64,000 nt of DNA from Prorocentrum cordatum (GCA_963575745.1 CAUYUJ010003925.1:25001-89000); one strand, 5' to 3'; positions 51,842-62,070 are shown, counted from the first letter of the stretch. The notes: generated by a model from the sequence alone, not told the origin. Translations and numbers: made by a program.

Positions 51842-52810
51842 GTTCGGGAACTATCTTTGGCAACGTGGAACACCCGAGCTCTCTTCCATCATGACCCCCC
51901 TCAACCCGTCATCGTAACATTCGTTCTCTCCGTCCCCTGCGCCGCCTTGATACTTTTCTCGCCTTCCAAGAAAGCCACGGGCCGTATATGGAAGTCCAAC
52001 ACGTCCTGTACTCCGTTCAAAAGTATTGCTCGGCCTCTTCAAGATGCGTCATTTCGAGCTCCTGACAGATACTAGGCCTGTGGTAGAATCCTGCGTTTTT
52101 GTTCCCAGTCGACAGGGTGATCAAGGTCCGCGTTGTTTAGCGCAGACGCCTGAACAAAAGGTCACAGTATCCACAGCTCCAGTCTCAGCAAAGAAGAAAG
52201 AACGACGCTATCATTCACGACGTCAGGCGCTCCCAGGACTCACCTGGGACATGCTTGGCGGCGGCGGCAGGCGGCTCTGTCTTCGCGGGCAACTCGCCCC
52301 AGGAAGGAGGGCGCGGGCCGAGCTTCGTCGAGCGCCCCAGATGCACCTACGAGTACGACCGGCCAAACCACTTCCGCACCGACGGACCTCTACCCCGCCC
52401 AACTGGATGTCAGAAAAGAAGATTTGGAAACGCCAAGGCTCGGCATGGGTGGAAGCTTCAGGGCAACTGGCGGGACTCCAGGCGGCTGACCCCGCCCACG
52501 ACTGTTCGAAGCATCGACTGCTAACTTCGATAGGTCGGTGGTTTCTCAGTCTCCCGAGGTGGGTCCTGAACCAAGCGGTGAAGCGACTGAGCTGCCCGAG
52601 GTGCTTCGCCGTCTCGGCATCAGCGACCGCGCGCCGGTTCTCGCCTCGTTTTCCGGTGGCCTCCAGAAAATACCCGAGCGACAGTTTTAGAGTATTCTCA
52701 GGGAGGTGTACACCCAGCCGAAGTGCGCTGAAGTTTCGGTGGGCATCTCATGGACGTGCGACATGGACGCCTTGGGCCCTCCCTAAGTGCCGTCGCTCGC
52801 AGAGAAAATG
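51842..52810 (+). pseudogene. LINE-A apurinic-type endonuclease domain, broken
   Basis: It opens with ELSLATWNTRALFHHD (51849-51896), the N-terminal strand of LINE endonucleases. After a frameshift at the C-run 51895-51900 it continues LDTFLAFQESHGPYMEVQHV, where Gln-Glu is the expected metal-binding position. About 220 codons further on, GISDRAPVLASFSG (about 52619-52660) matches the closing Ser-Asp-His motif, with His changed to Arg (CAC to CGC, 52628-52630). The WNT-to-SDR span of about 770 bp fits the family length. It would nick target DNA for target-primed reverse transcription; this copy cannot. Confidence 0.6.
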
Positions 52811-52900
52811 ACGAGGGAGGCTGCGAGGATAGCTAAGAACACTATATTGCGGAACTCGCACGAATTCATCTTCGCGAAAGTGATCCCAACCAAACGAATG
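52811..52900 (+). pseudogene. LINE-A linker before the reverse transcriptase
   Basis: An open frame, REAARIAKNTILRNSHEFIF, then AKVIPTKR, runs straight into the family-3 element at 52901 and resumes at 53077. Confidence 0.5.
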
Positions 52901-53076
52901 CAGTCGGGGCGCTGACTGAGGAACCCTTTTCGTTGGGGAGGGGCTCGGTGTTCCTTGACTGCTTCAAAATTTGCCTCGGGTGTTCCTGAGGTTTTCCGTG
53001 GGAAATCGAGTTTGAACTTATGGGGAAAAGGGGCCTCGTTCCTTATTTAGGGTTCCTTAGGTCAGCGCCTCAACTG
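52901..53076. mobile_element. TA-flanked MITE, family 3, copy 1 (inserted in LINE-A)
   Basis: 176 bp. CAGTCGGGGCGCTGACTGAG(GAACCC) at the left is mirrored by GGGTTCCTTAGGTCAGCGCC(TCAACTG) at the right. The right flank is TA (53077-53078), the left TG (52899-52900), read as a mutated TA. Removing the element with one TA joins the codons for ...IPTKR to ARAMWRQYIGLAG in one frame. Confidence 0.85.
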
Positions 53077-53466
53077 TAGCGAGAGCCATGTGGAGACAGT
53101 ACATAGGGCTTGCTGGGGAAGGTCAGGTCGACCTCAGAACCTGGGAAGGCTTCCATTCGCGTCGATGCTCTTCGAAAGGAGGTGGCGTTGATCGACCCGA
53201 TCGGGCTTTCTTCAGATATCGATAATATACGCAGGATGGTGACGGGGCGCGAGGAAGCCAAGACAAAACGAGACATCAACGACGCGACCAACGAGAATAC
53301 GAAATTAAGACGACGGCTGAGAATACTTCCGAGGCAAGCTCTGGGCGAGAGGAGATGGCGGGGCCGTCTCGCGTGAACCTGTCGAAGCCCTGCAGCTGCT
53401 CGGCCAGCACTGGGGCGCAGTCTTTGGCAAGGTGAACGACATTCAAGAGACGAGTTTCAATTGCTA
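53077..53466 (+). pseudogene. LINE-A pre-reverse-transcriptase region
   Basis: Reads ARAMWRQYIGLAGEGQVDLR after the MITE, with later frame changes. Then GKLWARGDGGAVSREPVEAL and QLLGQHWGAVFGKVNDIQET lead to the second insertion. The HWGAVF segment sits where LINE polyproteins have HW.PVF before the palm-finger region. Confidence 0.5.
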
Positions 53467-53602
53467 CAGTCATGCAGTCAAGACGCTGAAATAAGGACCA
53501 ATCTGGCTCCCCTCTAGCCCTCTTCATGAACGAAGGCATTTGTGGGGCCCCAAAATGGATATCGTTCCTGATTTAGCGTTCCGCATGTCAGCAGCCCGAC
53601 TG
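53467..53602. mobile_element. TA-flanked MITE, family 3, copy 2 (inserted in LINE-A)
   Basis: 136 bp, TA on both sides (53465-53466 and 53603-53604). Left CAGTCATGCAGTCAAGACGC(TGAAATAAGGA) is mirrored by TTTAGCGTTCCGCATGTCAG(CAGCCCGACTG). With one TA kept, ...ETSFNC joins YLDRFAPQVCLSD in frame. Confidence 0.88.
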
Positions 53603-54510
53603 TATCTTGACAGATTCGCGCCCCAAGTTTGCTTGTCTGATCTTCCTCCCCACGCGGCCAAAGACATGAAGGGGTACCTAGGGAAAGTCAACAACAGGGC
53701 CCCTGGTCCAGATGGTTTAGCATATACTACATGGGCTCGCAAACCGTTCGGGGTCAAGGTTCTCGACGGGGCTGTTTGGTGGATCCTTGGAGGTGGCTCG
53801 CTATATCCTGAGCTTAAGTGCAGAAGGGGGCACTCTTAACTAGGGGGGCAATGTCGGAGGGCCCGGGGGAGGTTATCAGGATGGCGGGTTGGGCGAGGCC
53901 CGTCGGCCAACGCACAAACGAGCGACAAAACAGTACAGGAGCTCTCGTTGCTCATCTCTGCCGCGGGGCACAGGATCTCGTGGATGGCGAACAACCGGGT
54001 TTCGCACGAGGTTGTAATTTCGAGGTGGATATCCACCGCGCGGCAAGCGCGCCACCTTCCGCAGCCTGCGATCTCCCAGCATTGCACTATTGATTTCGGC
54101 CAGGCTCCTCCGTCGGTAGCTCATGCGTGGGCCTCTCAAGTGCTTGAACGACTGCAACTCCCACTGCCGATGTTGCTGTTCGTGCAAGATTTATACCGTG
54201 GCTTTCGTTGCTTTATACTCTTCAACAGGCACGTCTTGCTGCTATTCAAGGCGCCGTCAGGCATGCTGCAGAGCTGCCTGGCTTCAAGCGTGGTGCTCGC
54301 GATATGCAGCTGATTTTTCCTGCGACATTTCGTGATGTTCTAGCGGCGGCCCTGCCTGTGAGACCATTGTCAGCGGCTGGGGCGCGCGCTGACGACGCAG
54401 CGGTGGCCGCCGCGCCGCAGCTCCCAAAGATCGAGCAGGCGTTCGACAGCAGGAGAGACTTAGCAGCCCTACGTTTCAATCGTGGGAGATGTTTTAGTTC
54501 CCCTTTTCTG
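53603..54510 (+). pseudogene. LINE-A reverse transcriptase domain, broken
   Basis: Motifs appear in the correct order across frameshifts: NNRAPGPDGLAYTTW (about 53690-53734), the LINE GPDG motif; VIRMAGWARPVGQRTNERQN and QPGFARGCNFEVD (about 53870-54030); motif A TIDFGQAPPSVAHAW with the catalytic Asp at 54092-54094; motif B APSGMLQSCLASSVVLAI (about 54250-54305), where canonical QGCPLS has decayed; motif C GARADDAAV with Asp-Asp at 54391-54396; then FDSRRDLAALRFNRGRC. At least two frame shifts plus the MITE insertion make it non-functional. Confidence 0.75.
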
Positions 54511-54535
54511 GGGTGCTATCCGCGTGTGATGAGCA

Positions 54536-54581
<46 letters not shown>

Positions 54582-54683
54582 TTTATCTTTTTCTCTTTTT
54601 CTCTTTTTCTCTTTTTCTCTTTTTCTCTTTTTCTCTTTTTCTCTTTTTCTCTTTCTTTCTCTCTCCCTATATATATATATATG
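54536..54683. repeat. CT, TTTTTCTC and TA microsatellite inside LINE-A
   Basis: (CT)n to about 54575, then (CTTTTT)n-type to 54650, then (TA)n to 54682. It interrupts the LINE downstream of its reverse transcriptase. Confidence 0.93.
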
Positions 54684-54841
54684 CAGCGGTGATTTCAGAA
54701 CATGCCCGAGTGGGCTGATTTTAACGCAGCGGGGCTCGTGGCACGCCTGGGAGATATTTTGGGGCCCGCGGCGCCCTCCGACGACTCGGCGCCAGCCCGT
54801 CCAGGAAACGCCCTCGCGAGCTGCCCAGGTCGCGCGCAGCA
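54684..54841 (+). pseudogene. LINE-A thumb-side region, first part
   Basis: MPEWADFNAAGLVARLGDIL, then GPAAPSDDS, resembles the PEWADF...YLG..LGPAAG segment that follows the palm in these LINEs. It is interrupted by a family-1 MITE. Confidence 0.45.
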
Positions 54842-55013
54842 CGGTGGAGGCTGGCGTCTGTTAAGGAATAGTCCCAGGAGACGCCAGACCCTGGGGGATT
54901 CCTTATGCAATGTGGGCGGCGGTGATATCCATGGCCGATGCGCGATTGAAATTCCACGGGCTTCCAGACCCCGGATTACTGACCGAAGGGCTTCTTATCC
55001 AATGCCCCCACCG
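54842..55013 (+). mobile_element. TA-flanked MITE, family 1, copy 2 (in LINE-A)
   Basis: CGGTGGAGGCTGGCGTCTGT(TAAGGAA) to CTTCTTATCCAATGCCCCCA(CCG). Right flank TA (55014-55015), left CA. The interior matches 44828-44993. Simple removal does not restore the frame here, so a further indel exists nearby. Confidence 0.75.
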
Positions 55014-55660
55014 TAGTAGATGCCCGGGTGCTGTACCGGTGCCGTTGTATCATAAGCGCGTTGTGCCCGCTCCTCCTTGCGTTGCTCAATGATCCAATTT
55101 GCCAACCGCGATCCTTGGCGCCCCCGCATTTCGTCGCCCGGGGCGCGCCCCTTTCGCCTCCGACTTCTCTCCCCGCTTGTGTTATCTCAAGGCCCTCCCT
55201 TGTTGAGCTCCAGAAGTGGGGCGGTTGCGCCACCGCCAGCATTGAAGCGAGCGGCGCTGCTGCGTTGATCCGATCTGCGACGCGCGCGCTTCCCGAGTGG
55301 CAGCCGCTCCTCATGATGCCCCAGGCTGAGGTTGACAGGTGCCTTTGCTCGCCTGGGGCTGCGTCTGACGGGAGATGCGGAGGTTCGGGGAAGACCAAGC
55401 CTTCGTTGAGACGTTAGCTGACGCCGCTGCCGCTTCCCCCAAGTCTGAAGACCAGTGGGTCGCAGAGAAAAAAAGAGGCATCGCCGCTGCTCAGAAAGTT
55501 CCGAACGCCAGGGTGTCGCCCTCTTGCCCGCCCAGGAAGATCAAACTCAAAGAGGCTGCCCAGGCTGAGTTCTCGCTGCGTTTACCCCCCCCCCCCCCCC
55601 CCGAGTCCGGCCAAAGCCTGGCCCGCGAGGCTGGAGAGATACATCCCTGAAGAGGTTGGA
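55014..55660 (+). pseudogene. LINE-A C-terminal remnants
   Basis: LYHKRVVPAPPCVAQ (about 55045-55090) fits the LYN.RVVPVLSYVAQ segment of dinoflagellate LINEs. WGGCATASIEASGAAALIRS (about 55215-55280) and a helix-like frame at 55375-55540 (FGEDQAFVETLADAAAASPK) follow. No clear 3' end, poly-A or target duplication is visible. C-run at 55585-55601. Confidence 0.4.
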
Positions 55661-56359
55661 GCGGTCGCGGATGTAGACTGACGCGCTGTTTGATTCCATG
55701 TTCTCATGCAGCCACCTTTTGCGAGAAATGCTAACATGCACACTTTAAGTGGCGCGTGAATGACGAGTTCCAGGATGCGCGGGGACGATTTGAGAGACTG
55801 CGTGCGCGGATGCCGAGGAGCAACCAGCTGTTTCGCCCACTTCGGCTTCGCCCAAGGCTGCGGGGCCTAGTGACGGAGGCTATCGATGCCCAGCTTGTCC
55901 AATCTTGCGTCGCTCTCATGCCCCGTCTGTGCTCACTTGCTCTGGGTCCGTCTCGCGCACTTATTTGCCCCCGCTCCGTCTGCGGAGGCTGCCCGAGCCT
56001 GCCCTGTTGCACAGGTTCGGCTTGCGCGTCGGCCGCGGCAGTGAGGGATTGACCTCGTTGCGTCGACGTGCGAGGAGGAGAGCATTTCCCCCCCCCAGTC
56101 GCGCCGCGCGCGGGGGCCGTCTCGGGGCAGCCCTTGGGGCGCACATTCGCGGAGCCCTCTGGGCGGGTCCCCGCGAGTGCAGCGCCCGCGCGTCGCCCGG
56201 GGGCCTCCCTGGCAGCGTCGCGCGGAGGCCTCTTCGTCGTCTTCCTCCTCTTCCTCCTCCTCGAAGCTTGGGAACTTGTCTCGGTCGCGCATCGCTGGCG
56301 GTTTTTCTGGGCCCCCGCAGCGCATCCTCCAGGTCGAGGCCGACCGACTCGCCAAGCGA
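55661..56359 (+). pseudogene. LINE-B upstream remnants
   Basis: VNDEFQDARGRFERLRARMP (about 55757) looks like the linker before a reverse transcriptase. The rest is GC-rich, open in several frames and unassigned; a short TCCTCC tract lies at 56245-56263. Confidence 0.3.
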
Positions 56360-57330
56360 TGACGAGCAGGCCGAGCTAGTTTGTAAGACACTTGAGTTTG
56401 TCGAACAGATTGGGCACATGCCATCGCAGCTGCAGGGCGCCATATCTACGCTCATGCTCAAACTAAAACAACATGGTGATATTAATGCCCAGCCCGCCTT
56501 TCGGTCGATTGGCACGCCCCCGGCTCTGCGTCGCGTCTGGGCCGCGACCGCTGAGATCAGCAGCCCGAGAGTGGGAATTTCACCACAGTCGACCATATAT
56601 TGCACATCAGGCGAGACATTCAATAGTGGAGCTTGTATATGCACAGTCACTTGAATGCATGTATCATGCGTGCCAAGAGGAACCCAAACATTCCGCTCAA
56701 GCGTGATGGGACTTCTCTAACTATTACGAGCATATAGATCGTGAGTGCCTTGCCCAGCGCGCTGTCGCCTCTTTGTTCCCGTGCTGCCTGATCCGCATTG
56801 TTCTCTCTCAATATGGAAGTACTCGTTTAGTTGCTATGCAGGATGTGCGCGTGCGTTAATGTCGGCAACGCGTGGAGGGGTTTGATTGCAGGGCGCGGTG
56901 GGCGACGCATCTTGCGCAAATGTATGTTCATCCTCCCCATCGACCAGTGGACAGCCGCGCGCAGCTACATTCGCCTCGCGATGTTGATCGACGATTCATT
57001 GCTGCAGTGCCATGCTAGGAGCAATGAAGTAGTGATCAACCAAGTGAATTTGGCTGCTCGGTCGCTAGCCAGATGCATCAAGCACGAGCTGAAGTGCCAG
57101 ACCGCTGCCAAGAAGAGCCAGGTTTTAGCATCCAGCCAGGACCTCCTAAACAAGCTTCGGAAGACCCTCGGGGCGCTCGCTGGGCCCTCCACGGACATCT
57201 CAGGACCCAACCTCGGCATGGAAAGCGGGGCTGGAGGGCCCCTAAGGCGTTGGCGAAAATGACGAAAGCTTGTGGAGCGCATTAACAAGATCAAGAAACG
57301 CATGGCCCGTATCAAAATGATTTAACATGT
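56360..57330 (+). pseudogene. LINE-B reverse transcriptase domain, broken
   Basis: A different subfamily from LINE-A. ELVCKTLEFVEQIGHMPSQL, then GAISTLMLKLKQHGD, sits where these elements have MP..L..A....LPK. Motif A is WDFSNYYEHIDREC with Asp at 56710-56712. Motif B is decayed (RGLIAGRG, about 56877-56900). Motif C is LIDDSLLQC with Asp-Asp at 56990-56995. The thumb reads AKKSQVLASSQDLLNKLRKT and SGPNLGMESGAGG, ending in a basic stretch. Internal stops and a shift near 56700 break it. Confidence 0.72.
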
Positions 57331-58242
57331 TGGAGGCAACGGTAAGGAGTTGTACAATACTGGCCTCGCAGCGCGTTCGGAGTTGCGGTCGCGGGCGCCA
57401 GAAACACGATGCTCGCGCAGGCCCAAACTCAATATATAGCTGCAGCAGGTCCTAGGTGCGCCTCGAGGAGCCGTGCTCTCTCGCCCTTCATCTTCCAGGA
57501 CCCCCGGTGGAAAGCGGGCCTCGGGCCAGCGCTTATGTGGCGCCGCGTGGTCTGAGAGGCCAACGCCCGCCCCGATGCGGCCGTGGCCAGCCGCCGACAG
57601 ATCAGCCTCTGGGGTGGCGGTTTTGCCGAGAGTTTCCAAAACTTGGGGCTCCTGCGCGGGCCCCCCTCAGCGCGGCGGCCCTCTCGTTGGCCAGGGCGGG
57701 GCGGTCATTTCAAGGTCCTTTCCGTTTTGTGACTCCTACAGGCCTTGTGATCCCCTCCCAGCAGCTTCCCCGGCATACATTGCCAGTCAGCTCGAGGCTG
57801 CCTGGCGCGACAAGTTAGCAGTGCAGGCTGCCACCAAGATGGAGCATCATGGCGGGCAGCTTGATGTTTCAGCCCTCCGCACCGTCCTCAGCTCAGTCGA
57901 GCTGGCCAAGCAGCAGCGCGGCACGCTACTGGCCTTCGTCACCCAGAGTACCTGGACAATGGAGCGCGCACTTTCAGCGGCATATGATGCGCCCCAAGGT
58001 TGCCCATCTGGACACCACGTAGATGACCTCCAACATGGCCCCCTCGAGTGCCCCAAGACTGCCCAGGCCAGAGAAGAGTTCACTAGTGGGGAGCTTCGTA
58101 GGTTGAAAGGCCCGATTCCTGACACCTCCCCGGTCCACCTTGGGTTTCTGTTTGCGCCCAACTTTGCGGCCCCCCACCCCCCTGGCGCTGGCCCAGAGGC
58201 CGCTAAGTTTTGGCGACGAGGCCTTAGTTTAAGGCCTGTGGA
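57331..58242 (+). pseudogene. LINE-B connection region with Cys/His motif
   Basis: QLEAAWRDKLAVQAATKMEH is followed by CPSGHHVDDLQHGPLECP (about 57999-58052), the position of the CPLC...H...CP zinc motif of related elements, with the second Cys lost. The same frame remains open to 58642. Confidence 0.55.
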
Positions 58243-58700
58243 AGCGTTCAAAAGTGATGTCTACATAGATGGTAGTTGCACGTGTCGCGGCCGCTTTAGA
58301 TTCAATGCTGCTGGGTTCGCCGTAGCGCGCATGGTGGATGGAGAGGAGTCTGCCGCCTTTCATGGCCGCGTGGGGCCCCTGGGGGCCCAAACCTGGGGGG
58401 TCGCTGCTCACCTCGCCGCAGTGGCGGCAGGCAGGCTCCCGCCTCGCGCTGACAATATTGATTCGGATTATAACGGGGCGTTGCAGTTGCACGGCAGGGC
58501 TGGATACCCTCGCCGCAACCAATGGTCAGGTTGTAAAGTGCTCGCGGGCGGAGGCTATTTTGACCTCGGCCCCGAACTCCAGAAAGTCAAGGCCCACCAG
58601 AATCTGGAGTTACATCCCCCAGTAGTGACGAATTCCGTTTAGCAAGCGGCAACGACGCCGCCGATGGGATTGCCAAGGCCGCCGGGAACCCTGGCAGCCA
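58243..58700 (+). pseudogene. LINE-B RNase H domain, broken
   Basis: DVYIDGSC gives the first catalytic Asp (58268-58270). WGVAAHLAAVAAG corresponds to the segment that should hold the catalytic Glu, which is Ala here. IDSDYNGALQLHG gives the second Asp (58466-58468). VKAHQ (about 58588) is the conserved Lys-x-His loop. After a frame change, ASGNDAADGIAKAAG supplies the last Asp (58663-58665). It would remove RNA from the RNA:cDNA hybrid. Confidence 0.72.
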
Positions 58701-59245
58701 CCTAGTCTCGACGAAATAGACCAGCATAAGGAAGACACTGCTCTGCTGAAGAAATACCTTCGACATGTGTCCAAAGCCCTTGGGGAGTGGCCCGCGATAG
58801 CCCCTCGTCGCAACGAGGCGCTGGCGAAGCCCGTGAAGAGCCTCTCCTTTCCCTCGGGGGCTGCCTCGTCCTTGGCCTCCTGGAACCTGGGGCCCCGCCT
58901 TCCGCCCCTCCTCCCCCTGCGGCCCCTCGCGAGATTCCGAGGGCCCACATCTGGGCGAGAGTGAATGGCCAGCGCCGGTGCATGATTAGCCGCGTCCGCG
59001 TCCGCACATTCAAAGCACATGAGGAGCGATGCAGTGCAATGGCTTGTCCTGGACACTGCCCCCAGATGTCCAGCCTGGCCTCCAACCCCAGGGGGCATAA
59101 TTTGTTCTATTGCGAGCACCTCGAACAGCCAACAAGCTTTCTGGTGCGCCACATGTGCGGTTCTGGCGATTGTAAGTTGAGACCGCCCCATAATGGGGCT
59201 AAGCTGCAGCTGCAGAGAGCGCAGTCTGGCCGCCACCCCAAGTGT
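58701..59245 (+). pseudogene. LINE-B C-terminal Cys-rich tail
   Basis: HIWARVNGQRRCMISRVRVR, then CSAMACPGHCPQM, PRGHNLFYCEH and RHMCGSGDC form the Cys-rich end typical of this element type; GRHPKC closes it near 59245. An in-frame TAG at 58729 separates it from the RNase H part. Confidence 0.55.
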
Positions 59246-60320
59246 TCCGCCGCCAGCCCGATGGTGCCCAGACCCCCCTGCAGGCGGAGCGGCTGCTCAG
59301 AGCGGCAGCTCAAGCCCAGGCGCAGACAGGCCCACACCTGGGATGAGGCTTGCCCACCGTCCTGGCGTTCTCTACACCAGGGGTGGGCAGTGCCGGGTCG
59401 TCCTGGCGTCGCCTCATTCTCTGTGCACTTGTGCGCGCATGCGAGCGCGCTCCCCGCGCGCGCGTCAGGCACCCCGACTCCGGGGGAAGGGGCGCTCATT
59501 TTTTTCTCCTGCGGCATTGGCCGCAGATGCGCCTTGGCCCGATGCAGGCTCGATCTGGGGTTCTGTCTCTCGCTTCGACTGGCGGTGCTGGTGCCCCGCA
59601 GCCAGCCCCTGTACCCGAGGTTTGGGGTGCCGCCAGCCAGGCGAGGCATGCCGTCGTTTTCGCTGCAGAATGCTGTTTGGCGCCACCTCTTTGCTGGGCA
59701 CAGGGGTGGACTTTGGCCCCCTTGCCCACCCTGACTGCTGCCCAGATCCACCTTCCCACCTCCCCGCCACAGGCGGCGGGGGAACGGGTTTGTGGTTAGG
59801 TGTGCAACGCCACATCTGGGCCCAACTGTGCGCGCGTGCGCGCGAGCGCGCGTGGTCCTGCACGCGTGCCAGGCGCCCCGCCTCAGGGGGGAGGACCGCT
59901 GCACACCCTTCTGCGGCGCGGGGCTGCAGCTTCACTTCAGTCCACAGCTGGTTCCTAGGGTCAGAGCTTCTTTCCTGGACTGACGGTGCTGGTTACGTAC
60001 GCAGCCATCCCTGGAACCCGAGCTTTGGGGTTTCGTCAACCAGGCGACAACCCCACGGGGGCCTCTGAGCGCGGGGGGTGACTTGGGTTGCCAGTCCGCC
60101 CCGACAGTGGCTCTGCCCCACTTCCCCACCCCCCACTATCGTGGGCGGTGGCGGTACGGTGCTGCTGAGGCCTGGTGTGCAAGGCCAAACCAGGCCCCAG
60201 CACCGCATTCAGCGCCGGCAGCGCACTGCCGTCTCAGCGGCACCCATGGCCAGTGTAGAGAACACCTGGTGGCCCAGTGCCGCGAGGTTTCGGGTTAGGG
60301 TCGGGCAGGCCAACCCTTAG
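59246..60320 (+). repeat. Diverged tandem duplication, unit about 405 bp
   Basis: 59420-59760 (TGTGCGCGCATGCGAGCGCG, GGTGCCGCCAGCCAGGCGA) corresponds to 59825-60180 (TGTGCGCGCGTGCGCGCGAG, GGGTTTCGTCAACCAGGCGA). Parts of a third unit lie at 59290 and 60180. Confidence 0.6.
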
Positions 60321-60465
60321 CCTCCCCATTCGCCAAGTGATGGTCCTACTCCTCCTCCCAGCCTCCCTCCCCCTCACTTCCCTTCCTCGCCCCTCCTTTC
60401 CTCTTCCCTCCCTGAGCCCCAGGTGCCCCTTCCAAGCCCCCCTCTCAAGGCGATAGAGCCGTCGA
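60321..60465. other. Unassigned pyrimidine-rich stretch
   Basis: CCTCCC-rich. No gene seen. Confidence 0.4.
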
Positions 60466-60625
60466 GGATGAACACGGAGCACCTGATGATGAGAAGCAGA
60501 GGGAACGCCCGGTGATTAAAGCGGAGCGTCTGATGACGAGAAGTCGATGGGACGCTCGAGGGTGAAAACGTGGCGCCTGATGATTAAGAGTCGATTGAGC
60601 GTTTGATTGCGAAGAACCCTTCGGT
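60466..60625 (+). repeat. Three tandem units of about 55-60 bp
   Basis: GAGCACCTGATGATGAGAAG, GAGCGTCTGATGACGAGAAG and GGCGCCTGATGATTAAGAG, each followed by TCGA/CAGAGGGA and a GTGATTAAA/GTGAAAAC element. Confidence 0.7.
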
Positions 60626-60699
60626 CCCTATTCCAGCAGGGCCACGCTTGCCTCGGCGCCCCCTCCCGGCGCAGCGCGGCCCGAACACTCTCCGTTTGT

Positions 60700-60780
60700 T
60701 GATCAATATTTCTCTCTCTCTCTCTCTGTTTTTTTTTGTTCTCTCTCTCTCTCTTTCTTTCGCTCTCGTTGTTTGGTTCG

Positions 60781-60822
<42 letters not shown>

Positions 60823-60845
60823 CCTCTCTGTCTCTCTATCATCCT
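60700..60845. repeat. CT microsatellite
   Basis: (CT)n with T-runs. The 60846-61053 stretch is unassigned. Confidence 0.93.
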
Positions 60846-61053
60846 CCTGCCCGCCCGCCACCTCCCACGTGCGCAGCCCTCCTTCTGCCAACTGCGCATA
60901 GCACGGCGGGGTCCTGTTGCTGGCGCTCTCCAGGTCGGCTGCGGGCCGCGCCCGCGGACAGAGAAGCACGTCAGCGCAGTGGCCGGACAGCAGAGCTTTC
61001 ATGCTCGGCTCGGCGGTGGCATGCTTCTTGCATTCGGCATGCCTTCTCTTGCC

Positions 61054-61250
61054 GGCGGCGAGCAAAGGGGGGGAAGTGAGAAGGAGAAGGCCTTATCAGA
61101 AGGCGGCGGGACTCCTCAGAAGCCCTCGCGCCTTCCGAGGAGGTGCTTCTGTCTTCTGGGAAAGCTTAGGCAACTTCTCAGAAGGCCCGAGGACTTCCGA
61201 GCCTTTTGAGAAGTCCCGCCCCTTCTCGCTTCCCCCCTTCGTTCGCCGCC
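61054..61250. mobile_element. MITE, family 7, long copy
   Basis: 197 bp. GGCGGCGAGCAAAGGGGGGA(AGTGAGAAGG) to CGCCCCTTCTCGCTTCCCCC(CTTCGTTCGCCGCC). The interior has five CTTCTCAGAAGG-type palindromes. Confidence 0.78.
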
Positions 61251-61289
61251 GATGCATCAACAGATGAATCAACGGTGGGATGGGTTTGA

Positions 61290-61515
61290 GCCGCTCTGCA
61301 TATGGTTTGGCCATGCTCGTCGGCTATACGCAAGAGCGACCCTGGGTAAGAGTGACCTTTGGTGCGCGGCTTTTGGGGGGCCGCGGGGGGACCAAATCTG
61401 GGCGCGCAACCAGCTGCTACTGCTTCGTTTTCAGCCATCTGGGGACCCATCTGTGCCCGCACCAAAGGTCACTCCTGCGAAAGGTCACTCTCACGTCTGG
61501 CCACGCTCGATGCTC
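61290..61515 (+). mobile_element. MITE, family 8, copy 2
   Basis: GTCGGCTATACGCAAGAGCG, AGTGACCTTTGGTGCGCGGC, GGGCCGCGGGGGGACC, then CCGCACCAAAGGTCACTCCT. The GTGACCTTTGGTGCG and GCACCAAAGGTCAC tips are inverted partners. Confidence 0.72.
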
Positions 61516-61615
61516 CCTCCAAGATGCGCCTGTAGGGGGGCATGCCCGACCCGAATCCAGGTCGGGGGACCTGTGGGTGGCCGAGGCCCGCCGTGCCCAG
61601 AAAAAAACCTTCCGT

Positions 61616-61803
61616 GTTCCTCCTCCTCCTCCGCCGCCTCCTCTTCCTCCTCCTCCTCCTCCTCTTTTTCCTCCTCCTCCTCCTCCTCCTCCGCCTCCTC
61701 CTCCTCCCATTCCTCCTCCTCCTCCTCCTCCTCCTCCTCCTCCTCCTCCCATTCCTCCTCCTCCTCCTCCTCCTCCTCCTCCTCCTCCTCCTCCTCCTCC
61801 TCC
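61616..61803. repeat. CCT pyrimidine tract
   Basis: (TCC)n with GCC, TTTTT and CAT interruptions. The 61804-62070 stretch is unassigned. Confidence 0.95.
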
Positions 61804-62070
61804 TGTCTGGGGTCGTGGGGCACTCTCCCCAGGGGGGTCTTGTAGCCGTCCTGGAGGGGTCCTGCCTCTCCCGCGCCGCCATCGCAACGGGTGAGTGTCG
61901 TTGTGCTTGGGTTCTGGCGAATGGAACAGAGGGCTTCTCGCCACGTGTTCGGTTCTCGCCGGAACTTCTCATTCCCGACCCTATCCGCGATAAGAAAGAA
62001 GATCGACCACACCTCCAGGGCAACGGCCAGCAGCAACACTCAACACCCCTCGCCTGACCGCATAGTTATA

